Part shown: one piece after another, positions 1-7,900 of the stretch
Layout of the letters: each line of letters starts with the position of its first letter
Numbering within the stretch: position 1 is the stretch's first letter
DNA from: Paludibacteraceae bacterium
GTDB lineage: Bacteria; Bacteroidota; Bacteroidia; Bacteroidales; Paludibacteraceae
DNA length: 32,672 nucleotides
Assembly (NCBI GenBank): GCA_905234025.1
Contig: CAJOFT010000007.1
Span: forward strand, 1 to 32,672
Direction: 5' to 3'
The notes under the pieces: model-generated
The model's input: the letters and a program-made list of their open reading frames with translations, nothing else
What the model was told of the DNA's origin: nothing
Database searches by the model: none
Program-made: the position numbers and the translations under genes

Positions 1-1
1 G

Positions 2-1765
2 TTGCAGATGGATATGGTGTCCCTCAACCTCAACTACCGCGGCGAAAAGACCTATACCTTCGGACAACTGACCCAAGTATTTGCGCAGAATGACATCGAC
101 CTGGAGACATACCGTAAGACGCCGACGATAGAGAATTACTCTCGTTCGGGGTATGACCTGAATTTCCAGTACTACATGCTCAAGGCGGGCAACGACTGGT
201 ATATCGATTCGGTTAATACCTTCGGTTTCATCCTCCAGGTGCCGTACATGCGTGGGGCGCAACAGTCCTTCGCCGGGCGCAACTATGCCTATACGCTACA
301 AGGCACAGACACCATGAGCACGAGCGTCTCGGAAACGCGTACCACGATGCACTCGCCGCAGCACACGGCGAACATCAACTTCACCCACACCTTCAACGAA
401 GCACTGGAGCGCGAACTAACTGTGAATGTGGATTATAACCGCTATAATAATTATAACACGAATTACCAGGGCACCGACTACAAAGAAGCAACGCCTCGTT
501 CGCTGAAACTGGATATAGCCAGCCGCCAGACGATTGATATATACAGCGGCAAGTTGGATTTCCAGACCAAGTTCTGGCAGACAGGTATGATCGAATGCGG
601 TGTCAAATACGGTCTTTCATCCACCAACAACAGTATGTTCACTGACTCCACGCTCAACGGGCTCGTTCTGCCGACGGATACCAGTTCCTTCCGCTACGAC
701 GAGCATGTAGCTGCGGCTTATATCTCCGTCGGCAAGCAGTTTGGCGAGCACTGGTCGGTTAAACTCGGTCTGCGCGGCGAATACACGTTCAGTAACGGCA
801 ACTGGCTCAGTGCTGATTCAGTCACCCGCAAGTCCTATTTCGATCCCTTCCCGACCGCGTTTGTGGGTTATACCACATCGCCGCTCGGCAAACTACAACA
901 GCCTATCTCGGTCAGCGCCAGTTATACGCGGCGTATCAAACGTCCGAACTACTGGATGCTCAATCCGTTCATCACCTACGTGGATGCCTATTCGTACCAG
1001 AAAGGAAATACCGAACTAACGCCGGAATTCAACAACGATGTGGAGTTGCATTTCAGTTGGACGCAGTACTTGAATATGACCTTCAATTTTGCGCATACCC
1101 AGAATATGTTCTCTCAGCGCACGTTCTTGTTGGACAACGGAATGGCCTATGTCCAGTGGACTAATTTCGGTACGTGTACCACCCACGGTGTCAATGTGTC
1201 ACTGACGGAGTTGCCGATCGTGCCGAAGTATGTGACTGCCGAAGATGGTTCGAAATCGATGCAAGGTGCTTGGCTTGCCCTCACCGTCAATGCCGGCTGG
1301 TTGCATTTTATCAACAAGTCCTACGAGAAACAGGCGGACGGATCGCCCGTGTATGAAAACAGAAACCACTACGGCTATGTCAGCGGCACCCTTTCCGCCT
1401 ATCTGCCCAAGGACTGGACAATGACCTTGGACGGCAACTGGTCCTCTCCGATGACTACCGGCTATGAGCGCGAGGAAGGAATGTATTTCCTCAGCTTCGG
1501 CGTGCGCAAGATGTACATGGAGAAAGGGCTTATTTTCAACCTCAATGTACAGGATTTAGCGCGCTCGCTATCCTTTACCACGCACAGCCAATGCCTTGAA
1601 CCGGGCTATGAGACATGGTATAAGAACACCGTGCGGCAGCAGCGGGTGATGCTCTCCGTGACATGGATGTTCGGTCAATACCAGCAGCATAAGAACCGCA
1701 AAGTAGGCGACCTCGACGAACTCAACCGTCTCGGTGGCGGCGGAGGCGTTCAGGCAGGAAAATAG
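2..1765 (+). CDS. Outer-membrane beta-barrel / TonB-dependent receptor-like protein, 3' part
   Basis: The frame is open from the left edge, so the true start, any signal peptide and any plug domain lie outside the window. The visible 587 residues look like the OMP_b-brl_3 type of TonB-receptor-like barrel. They have many alternating aromatic/polar strands, a conserved segment around residues 302-345 (TRRIKRPNYWMLNPF followed by GNTELTPEFNNDVELHF), and a last strand with VTWMFG followed by a charged, Gly-rich tail. Such proteins sit in the outer membrane, usually as transporters of large or scarce substrates. No substrate can be inferred because no SusD-like or enzyme partner follows. The gene stands alone; a DUF3791 gene with its own promoter comes next. 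Only a weak hairpin (AACGAT/ATCGTT around 1794-1828) is seen after the stop. Confidence 0.85.
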   Translation: MQMDMVSLNLNYRGEKTYTFGQLTQVFAQNDIDLETYRKTPTIENYSRSGYDLNFQYYMLKAGNDWYIDSVNTFGFILQVPYMRGAQQSFAGRNYAYTLQGTDTMSTSVSETRTTMHSPQHTANINFTHTFNEALERELTVNVDYNRYNNYNTNYQGTDYKEATPRSLKLDIASRQTIDIYSGKLDFQTKFWQTGMIECGVKYGLSSTNNSMFTDSTLNGLVLPTDTSSFRYDEHVAAAYISVGKQFGEHWSVKLGLRGEYTFSNGNWLSADSVTRKSYFDPFPTAFVGYTTSPLGKLQQPISVSASYTRRIKRPNYWMLNPFITYVDAYSYQKGNTELTPEFNNDVELHFSWTQYLNMTFNFAHTQNMFSQRTFLLDNGMAYVQWTNFGTCTTHGVNVSLTELPIVPKYVTAEDGSKSMQGAWLALTVNAGWLHFINKSYEKQADGSPVYENRNHYGYVSGTLSAYLPKDWTMTLDGNWSSPMTTGYEREEGMYFLSFGVRKMYMEKGLIFNLNVQDLARSLSFTTHSQCLEPGYETWYKNTVRQQRVMLSVTWMFGQYQQHKNRKVGDLDELNRLGGGGGVQAGK

Positions 1766-1863
1766 ACAAAACAAAAATTTTCACTTCTTTTTGAACGATA
1801 TCTTTATTTTTCATCCATAATCGTTTCATTTTGCAAAAATCCGAACAAATTATGCTTAAAAAC

Positions 1864-1895
1864 TTGTGTATGTCGAAAAAAAAGCAGTAACTTTG
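1864..1895 (+). promoter_or_regulatory. Bacteroidota-type promoter for the DUF3791 gene
   Basis: The -7 box TAACTTTG (1888-1895) matches TAnnTTTG, and a -33-like TTG lies at 1864-1866 with a 21-base spacer. The start codon at 1924 is 29 bases downstream. The match is to the known Bacteroides sigma-ABfr consensus; transcription itself is inferred. Confidence 0.65.
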
Positions 1896-1923
1896 CAGCC
1901 AAAAGTTGCAAAGATTTGGAAAT

Positions 1924-2139
1924 ATGGATTTCAAAATTCTAAATTTCACAATCTTTTGCGTCAATAATGTGGCGGCATATTTGCACCAAAGCGCAAGAGA
2001 AGTGTACCATAAAATGCAGAATGCAGGTATGATAGATGGTTATATCGTCCCCTGCTACGATGTGCTACACTCTTTCTCAAAGGAATATATCATTGAAGAT
2101 TTGGTGTCGCTGATGAAACAGAGAGGAGCTTTGCAATGA
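1924..2139 (+). CDS. DUF3791 family small protein
   Basis: This 71-aa protein matches the DUF3791 pattern I know from Bacteroidales and Firmicutes: an N-terminal helix with FTIFCVNNVAAYL, a central SAREVYHKMQNAGMIDGYIV, and a C-terminal VLHSFSKEYIIEDLVSLM. The ATG at 1924 is preferred over the upstream ATG at 1906, because family members start with a short M-x-x-K-I-L lead and the upstream start lies too near the promoter. DUF3791 genes usually precede a DUF3990 gene and are suspected of forming a toxin-antitoxin-like pair, but the function is unproven. Here the partner is missing. The stop codon overlaps an ATG in the ATGA arrangement typical of such pairs, but that frame closes after three codons. 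Confidence 0.75.
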   Translation: MDFKILNFTIFCVNNVAAYLHQSAREVYHKMQNAGMIDGYIVPCYDVLHSFSKEYIIEDLVSLMKQRGALQ

Positions 2140-2148
2140 TAGTCTAAA
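2136..2148 (+). pseudogene. Possible start remnant of a DUF3990-type partner gene
   Basis: Directly at the DUF3791 stop, an overlapping ATG begins ATG ATA GTC TAA (M-I-V-stop). DUF3990 proteins commonly begin with M-I/K-V/L-Y-H-G-S, so the first 11 bases could be the surviving start of such a gene, with the rest deleted. Nothing downstream up to 2300 reads as DUF3990 in any frame that I could recognise. This is an inference from four codons and may be chance. Confidence 0.25.
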
Positions 2149-2300
2149 TAGAATTAGGATATAAGCAACAATAATCCATCGTCCTTGCTCGGTCATTTGG
2201 TGGAAAATCATTTGGGAAGATGGCGGAGTTTTGTTTGAGAAATTGGCGAAACCTTGAATTGTCGTTACGTTGTTGCAACAATTCATCACTATACACAATA

Positions 2301-2331
2301 ACAAAAATCAGCAACCGAAAGGCTGCTGATT
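2301..2331 (-). terminator. Terminator of tRNA-His
   Basis: Read leftward, an 11-bp stem (arms 2321-2331 and 2306-2316, one G-T pair) with a TTTC loop is followed by TTTGTT. It begins 9 bases after the tRNA 3' end, where an intrinsic terminator would be expected. Confidence 0.75.
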
Positions 2332-2340
2332 TGTTTTCGG

Positions 2341-2412
2341 GTGGAGAGTGGGGCTCGAACCCACGACACTCGGAACCACAATCCGATGCTCTGCCAACTG
2401 AGCTATGACCAC
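2341..2412 (-). tRNA. tRNA-His (GTG anticodon)
   Basis: The leftward strand folds as a tRNA: D-stem GCTC/GAGC, anticodon stem TCGGA/TCCGA with loop TTGTGGT (anticodon GTG), five-base variable loop GTGTC, and T-stem GTGGG/CCCAC with loop TTCGAGC. A G at -1 (2413) faces a C at 73 (2340), the histidine identity feature. The CCA end is not encoded (CCC follows). In the acceptor stem, GTGGTCA against TCTCCAC leaves T5:T68 and C6:C67 unpaired, which is odd for a working tRNA. I cannot say whether this is normal in this lineage. Confidence 0.85.
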
Positions 2413-2431
2413 CATACGCGCTTGCGCGCTT

Positions 2432-2480
2432 CATTTACCATTTAATCATTTACCATTTGACCATTTATTGAGCCATTTAG
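2432..2480. repeat. Degenerate CATTTACC-type short repeat
   Basis: Just upstream of tRNA-His, the spacer consists of CATTTACC, ATTTAAT, CATTTACC, ATTTGA, CCATTTA and similar 6-8 base units. It resembles the CATTTTCC/T units found inside folK and at the cvpA start. No gene is seen between the tRNA and folK. Confidence 0.6.
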
Positions 2481-2504
2481 GTATTTGATTATGGACGCTT
2501 TCCT

Positions 2505-2532
2505 AAAAAAGCGGTTTTTAACCGATTTTTTT
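2505..2532. terminator. Bidirectional terminator-like hairpin downstream of folK
   Basis: CGGTT (2512-2516), loop TTT, AACCG (2520-2524), flanked by A6 on the left and T7 on the right, so it can act in either direction. It lies between the end of folK and the tRNA and probably ends the long leftward series. The 5-bp core stem is short, hence moderate confidence. Confidence 0.55.
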
Positions 2533-2624
2533 CTCGACACAAGTGCCTTCGATTAAAAAGCGTGCAAAAGTACTGCTTTTTTTTGAACCGTGCAAATTTT
2601 TCTGCTATTTTTGATGAAATTTGT

Positions 2625-3104
2625 CTATTTTTCTGCAAAATAGGACAATTCCGGGGCAATTTCTCGCAATGGAACCATCACAAACTCCCTTTCTCGCATA
2701 TTTTTGTGCGGAAGGGTGAGTTCCGGCGTGTCAATGTTCAAATCGCCATATAACAGGATGTCGATGTCAATGGGACGGTCATGGTATTTCCTCATTTTCT
2801 CATTTTCCCATTTTCTCATTTTCCCATTTTCCCATTTTCCCATTTTCTCATTTTCTCTTGTGCGGCCAAGTTGTTTTTCTATCTGTTGCGTGGTGTAGAG
2901 TAGGGAAATCGGGTCCAAAGTGGTTTCAAACGAAGCACAGATGTTGCAGAAGTCGTTGGGCGAATCAAATCCCCACGGCTTGGAATAGAAAAAAGATGAC
3001 CGCTTGATTAGCGGTCCGACATGTGTGGCAAGCAATTGAACAGCCTTATCAAGCGTCTCCTCGCGGTTGCCGAGATTAGCACCCAGACTTAAATAAACAA
3101 TCAT
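2625..3104 (-). CDS. folK: 2-amino-4-hydroxy-6-hydroxymethyldihydropteridine diphosphokinase
   Basis: HPPK transfers pyrophosphate from ATP to 6-hydroxymethyl-dihydropterin in folate synthesis (cytosol). Seen: the N-terminal YLSLGANLGNRE, the pterin-side segment SKPWGFDSPNDFCN around residues 41-54, and the metal/ATP motif DRPIDIDILLYG at 109-120, followed by LTLPHKNMREREFVMVPL. Between GRTR (80-83) and the DRPIDIDIL motif lies an insert of about 22 residues, ENEKM/GKW/ENGKM/RKW. It is encoded by eight copies of an 8-base microsatellite and sits where the family has its catalytic loop 3. The frame stays open, giving 159 aa, close to the usual 150-160. It is the last gene of the leftward series, 86 bases after cvpA. 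Confidence 0.9.
   Translation of the reverse strand: MIVYLSLGANLGNREETLDKAVQLLATHVGPLIKRSSFFYSKPWGFDSPNDFCNICASFETTLDPISLLYTTQQIEKQLGRTRENEKMGKWENGKMRKWENEKMRKYHDRPIDIDILLYGDLNIDTPELTLPHKNMREREFVMVPLREIAPELSYFAEK
2793..2856. repeat. 8-bp microsatellite (CATTTTCY) x8 inside folK
   Basis: Eight head-to-tail units of CATTTTCT or CATTTTCC (T, C, T, C, C, C, T, T as last base) with no interruption. In the coding direction the 8-base unit cycles through three frames, giving an 8-residue protein period (ENEKMGKW, ENGKMRKW, ENEKMRKY). Gain or loss of one unit would shift the folK frame; three units would keep it. Confidence 0.9.
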
Positions 3105-3175
3105 ACAGGAAAAGTTCTCTTGGTTATCTCTTTATTTCCTCTTGGTTTTCAATCGGGCTTCAATCAGGGTAATAT

Positions 3176-3195
3176 CTAACTAATAACTAACTACT
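3176..3195. repeat. TAACTA-type short repeat over the cvpA stop codon
   Basis: The units CTAACTAATAACTAACTACT span the end of cvpA; read leftward they are TAGTTA-like and include the TAG stop (3191-3193). The 86-base spacer to folK holds nothing else recognisable. Confidence 0.5.
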
Positions 3196-3706
3196 GGCTT
3201 AGTGCCGGCAAGTCGGGCGTGGATGCAAATGTATGAACGTAGTCCAGCGCTTTGTTCGCACTATCGACTGCAAAAGGATAAACAACCGATTGCTCTTTGA
3301 GATCCTGTTTGAGAAAATTGAAATAACTGTCCAGTTTGTTGACGCAGAAAACAACCGCCAGCACAATAACCGCCCATTTGACGATACCAAAGGTTGCGCC
3401 CAGCGCCCTATTCATCCATCCTAAATTGATGGCTTTGAGGAGTTTGGAAACCAGTCTGCCGACAATGTTCAGTACGATAGCAATGCCCAAAAACAGCAGT
3501 GCATACGCGACGGCATCACATACCGCCTGCGGCCAGGTAAACTGCGAAACAAGCCACGCGGAGAAGGCTTTGCCCCACATCTTGGCTCCCACGAAACCGA
3601 AGACCACCGCCAAAATGGCGATGATCTCGGTTATCAAGCCCCTCATCAGACCTCTTACGAGACCGATGAGGAGCGGGAGTAATATGACAATGTCAAGCCA
3701 AGACAT
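3191..3706 (-). CDS. CvpA family inner-membrane protein
   Basis: A 171-aa protein with four hydrophobic segments (about residues 4-22, 27-48, 62-85 and 104-122). The opening MSWLDIVILLPLLIGLVRGL and the following GLITEIIAILAVVFGFVGA are the CvpA hallmark. The family is named after colicin V export in E. coli; its general role is unclear, and envelope homeostasis has been proposed. The C-terminal 45 residues are soluble. The ATG at 3706 is the last unit of an ATGGGAAA/ATGAGAAA microsatellite that begins at the stop of the upstream DUF5689 gene, 16 bases away, so the start codon itself is repeat-derived. Confidence 0.85.
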   Translation of the reverse strand: MSWLDIVILLPLLIGLVRGLMRGLITEIIAILAVVFGFVGAKMWGKAFSAWLVSQFTWPQAVCDAVAYALLFLGIAIVLNIVGRLVSKLLKAINLGWMNRALGATFGIVKWAVIVLAVVFCVNKLDSYFNFLKQDLKEQSVVYPFAVDSANKALDYVHTFASTPDLPALSQ

Positions 3707-3725
3707 TTTCTCATTTTCCCATTTA
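3704..3725. repeat. CATTTTCY microsatellite at the DUF5689/cvpA junction
   Basis: CATTTTCT, CATTTTCC and CATTTA: the same 8-base unit as inside folK. It runs from the cvpA start codon (CAT 3704-3706) to the DUF5689 stop (TTA 3723-3725). Each unit carries an ATG in the coding direction, in three different frames. Confidence 0.8.
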
Positions 3726-4913
3726 GTCTTCGGGTTGGGCTATGCCCTTTTGCCATTCAGCGGGTTTCCATGTGCCGGCTTTTTGCGGCTCGGGAAGAAT
3801 GTCACCCAAGTCACAGGGCGTAATGGACCATTTTGCCGTAGTCAGCGGATATTTATCCGTAGGCTGGTTGTCCACGTAGTAACCCAAAATACCGGTTATG
3901 CTACCCACATGCTTGGCAGACGGAATATAGAAGTATGCGTATTTTGCATATTCTGATGCCGATACAAGCACTGAGTCGGTTTCGTCCGCGCTAACCACAT
4001 ATCTGGATTGCGGGAATCCGATATTACCGGTGGAAGGTGCAAATACGCATGCATAACTGTCAGCCACTTCGGGATTGCCGTCTCCTGTGAGAGGATTATA
4101 TAGGACAAGATCCTGTAACTTACCCTGGTTGTCGCATTTTCTGTTGAAGTGTACGTTGGTAATTCTAACCAGACGACCGTCTGCAACGCGAGCACTCTTG
4201 ATGTCCTTGAAGTTTTGCAGATATTTGCTGTCCAACTCATCCAAAGTCATTACGTCATAGACCAGTTTCTGCGGCTCGGGTGCACCAATAAGCGTATATG
4301 CCTTACGGAATTTCGGTGCAGGAATACGACCGGGTGCCCAACCGACTTTCTGGTTCGCGCTGGAAGCCCAGATGTTGTTGTTATACGAAGGCACGCAGAG
4401 TTGCGGCTGGTTCGCATAACGTCCGACAGCCAGACCGTTACAACGGATAAGAATTTCCTGACCACGATGGAAGAGACCGCTTGCGGAACCCATATCGACA
4501 GAGATACGGAGGTTCTGCTGGGCACCATTCACAATCTGCTGGATAACAAGGGTCTTGTAGAAGTTGCCTCCGTAATCATCGGTTGTGATTCGTCCACGGA
4601 TATAAATGCCAGGACCATCCGTTGGAATCGTGTCAACGGAGAAGAAATACAGCGTATCTGTGCCGTCGAAATATTCCGAACGCGTACGATACGGAGTAGT
4701 GTCCGATTTATAGTTTCCTGCTTCTGACATATACTTTGTGCAGAAATCATTAAGCGTATAGATTTTACCGTCCGACGTGATTTCAGCGACTTTGTCTTCA
4801 TTGACAAAGAGTGCGTCTTCCGACGGAGCATTCGGAGTACAAGCAGGCATCAGCCACAGCAGTGCAGCAAGCGATGCGAGTGAAATAAAGGCAAAATTAA
4901 CTTTGTTTTTCAT
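3723..4913 (-). CDS. DUF5689 domain lipoprotein, partner of the TonB receptor
   Basis: A 396-aa lipoprotein with a hydrophobic leader and a lipobox ending at Cys25 (LMPAC). A DUF5689-like OB-fold region covers about residues 100-175, with IRGRITTDDYGGNFYKTLVI, then LRISVD, then GQEILIRCNGLAVGRYANQ. The rest shows no motif I recognise. It follows the TonB receptor by 16 bases, and such pairs are common in Bacteroidota. The protein probably sits on the outer membrane as an accessory of the receptor, with unknown ligand. An exact AGGAGG Shine-Dalgarno (4922-4927 on the plus strand) precedes the ATG by 8 bases, which is unusual for the phylum and supports the start. Confidence 0.75.
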   Translation of the reverse strand: MKNKVNFAFISLASLAALLWLMPACTPNAPSEDALFVNEDKVAEITSDGKIYTLNDFCTKYMSEAGNYKSDTTPYRTRSEYFDGTDTLYFFSVDTIPTDGPGIYIRGRITTDDYGGNFYKTLVIQQIVNGAQQNLRISVDMGSASGLFHRGQEILIRCNGLAVGRYANQPQLCVPSYNNNIWASSANQKVGWAPGRIPAPKFRKAYTLIGAPEPQKLVYDVMTLDELDSKYLQNFKDIKSARVADGRLVRITNVHFNRKCDNQGKLQDLVLYNPLTGDGNPEVADSYACVFAPSTGNIGFPQSRYVVSADETDSVLVSASEYAKYAYFYIPSAKHVGSITGILGYYVDNQPTDKYPLTTAKWSITPCDLGDILPEPQKAGTWKPAEWQKGIAQPED

Positions 4914-4929
4914 ATTTGTGTCCTCCTAA

Positions 4930-7900
4930 TTAGAATTTATAAGTAATTGTTGCGTAGAGGTTCGGTCCCCAAGCATAGTAGTACTTTGCAGGGAATTTCC
5001 AAGCGTTGGCGGTAATGGTCGAGTTCTCTCCATCAGCCACTTTCTGACGTGTTGCACGCGGCAAACGAGCCTGCTGGTAACCACCTGTCTTGAAGTTGAG
5101 GTTGTGACCGATGTTCGTAACAGAGAGGTTAATCGAGAGAGACTGGCGGTTCTTGAGGTAAATCAGTTTACCGACGCTGAAGTCAATCATGAAACGGTTG
5201 AGCGGATTAGTCGCGGAAAGCGATTCCTGTTGGTCAAGCATGTTGTACGGATATTGCAACTGGTAGTTTCCGTATTTGTCAAGCATGAAAGTACCGTCCT
5301 CATTTTTGAGACGCATGTCATATGCCTGTACCTGATCTTCTGTGTAAATGTTGTTATATGCGCCGTTCAGCGTAGTTCCGTCTGCGCGTACACCGGTGTA
5401 AAGTGCCATCATACGACGCGAAGGAGCAACGCTGAGGAAGTTCCAGTCGTAGTATGAAACGGTTACGTCAGCAAACCACATTTTTGGGTGGAAGAAACTG
5501 AGTTTCAAGCTGGCATTGAGTTGCGGACCCTGTGCAACGCGAACGCCGTTGTACATAACGGAGTCGCGAACTTCGTAGATATTTTTGTTCGTCAACATGT
5601 CCGTTGCAAGTGCCATTCCGTTTTCAGCCGATGTTACAGAGTAAGCATTGTTGGTGTAACGGTGGTCGCCGATTGCGGTGAAAGCGGTCAGAGTGAAGTA
5701 GGTGCCGAGTTTGACAGCAACGGCAGCCTCGATACCGCAGTGACGGCGGTTGATGCCGGTGATTGCCTGATTCACGAACGTACGAACTTCATCATCATAG
5801 AATCCGTTGAGTTCCGAACCGTTCCAGAAGCGGGTGTAGTAACCTGTTAAACGACCACGAACAATCGGGTAGTTGAATTCATAAGTGAGGTCACCGCCGA
5901 CAATCTTTTCGGAAGCAGCATAGAAATCTTTGAGGTTCTTTGCTTTGTCGTGCACATAAATGGATTCGATAGCGCGGTCATGTACACGTTGCGAGATATA
6001 AGCGTTACGTGCCAACGGAGCGCGAGTCTCTGCTATGGCGTTGAATTTCAGTTTGTTACGACCGTTGATCTTGTAGTTGAATCCGGCTTTGAACGCAGGA
6101 TCAAAGAAATAGTGCGCTTTGCCCAGATATGTGCTACGTAGTTTGTCGTATTGCTTTAAGTCGCCAAGATAGAGTTCTGCGTCATCCGGATTGCCGTCTC
6201 TGACAGCCAAACTTGCGAGATACCATGCACGACCATTGTACATGTTGGTTGTGCGCTGCATGGACGAGAATGTTCCCTGGATAGCATAGTAGAAATCAAT
6301 CTCGTTGAACTTCCATTCGTTCTGGAACCATACTTTTTCGTTGCTGAGGTTCATGCGGTAGTCATAGCCGAAACGCTTGCCGTTCTTGATGTGCTCGGCT
6401 TCTCCGTGGTCTGCAAAGTAAGCGAGGTTGTTCTGCTTTACATAGCTCATTTCTTCCTGTGACATACCGATGTTGGTTGCCAACTCTTTGATATCACGGT
6501 CTGCAAACGGGTCAATATCAATCCAATAATCAGCACCAAGCAGGTCATCCATTGTTTTGTAGTGAATACCTTGCGAGTACTTGCCTTCTACGCCGAGTGT
6601 CATTTTGAGGTGCTCGAACTGGTCGTTGTTCCAAAGAACAGTTGCGGAAGCCTCTTCAATGTCGTTGTGACGGCGCTCAACCATATAACGTGCCAGACCA
6701 TCGGGGTCTGCATAGTTGGCGGCATAAAGAGCATCCCAATCAATTTGCGTCACTTTGTCATCGCGGTTTTTCCAGAGTTCGACGAGCGTGTTATAGTTCT
6801 GTGCGTCAACAGAGGGACCTACAAGATTGCCGTCAGCACCGGTAAAGCCTTGTCCGAGATAAACGCCGTTCATGTCGGAACCGATGAAGTTACCATAGTT
6901 GAAGTGAGTTCCGTTTTGGGCGTACAACTGCTGCGAGTTGCCGTCAACAATCTGATTGTCCCACAAGAATGAGGGCAGATTGCGGTAGTAGTCCGGACGC
7001 GGGTCAGGAGCGTTGTAGAAGTTGATGGCGGAGTTCGAATACAGAGAGTAGTGATATCCGACACCGAATTTCATCTTGTTGTGCTCGTTGATGTTGAGGT
7101 CGAAGGTAACAATAGCCGTCGGGTCGAACGATTTCACGATACGTGAGTTGCGGATGTGACCGTCCTGATAGCCCCAATAGGGGTTGTAGTTGTTTGTTCC
7201 TGTGAGGTCATACACTTCCTGTGTAACCGCGCCGTTCTGACCACGCATTGTCGGAGCTCCGAAAGTGGTGATATTCAGGCGGTTACCGTTGTCCCAAACT
7301 TTTTCTGCGGAAACGAAGTAACCGAGAGAATAATAGTTCGAACCTTCACCGATGATACCTTTCTGAGTGGTGTAGGGCGAGAAACGGAACGCGAGTTGTG
7401 CGATAACCGACCAACCGTTCTTCAGCGGACCGGTAGCATACGATGCACGCACGGCAGCTTTGTAGTTGCGGTTTGTACCGGCAGCACTGACTTTCCAGCC
7501 TTGTGCAAAACGTGAGGCGTTCATCAGATAGTTGGTGGATTGACCGATGTTTCCGAAGGTGAAGTTTGTTGCTTCCATCGGCATTACCACTTCCTTGTTG
7601 CGGCTTGCGTCGTTCAGACCACCCATAGATGAGAAGGAGAACGTTCCGCGCTCAGCAGTGTTGAACGAAACGCCGTTGATGTAAACAGTTTCGTACTGCG
7701 ATTCATAGCCGCGGTTGCGATAGCGTGCGGTTGACCAAGCAAAAGAGGTTGCCGAGTTGAAGACATCGACACTTGCCGAAGCAGCGGATGCTTGTGCTTG
7801 CGACCGGCCTTCATCATCGTTGAGATCCTCGTCCGAGATGTTGATGAGAATCTCGTCCTTTGCCTCTTTCTCAATGTTGACCGAGAGTTTGACAGGATCC

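Noticed and set aside
2144..2434. Leftward 96-aa reading frame with GGHSSVGRASDCGSECRG
   Set aside because: It is the translation of the tRNA-His gene and flanks, a known annotation artefact.
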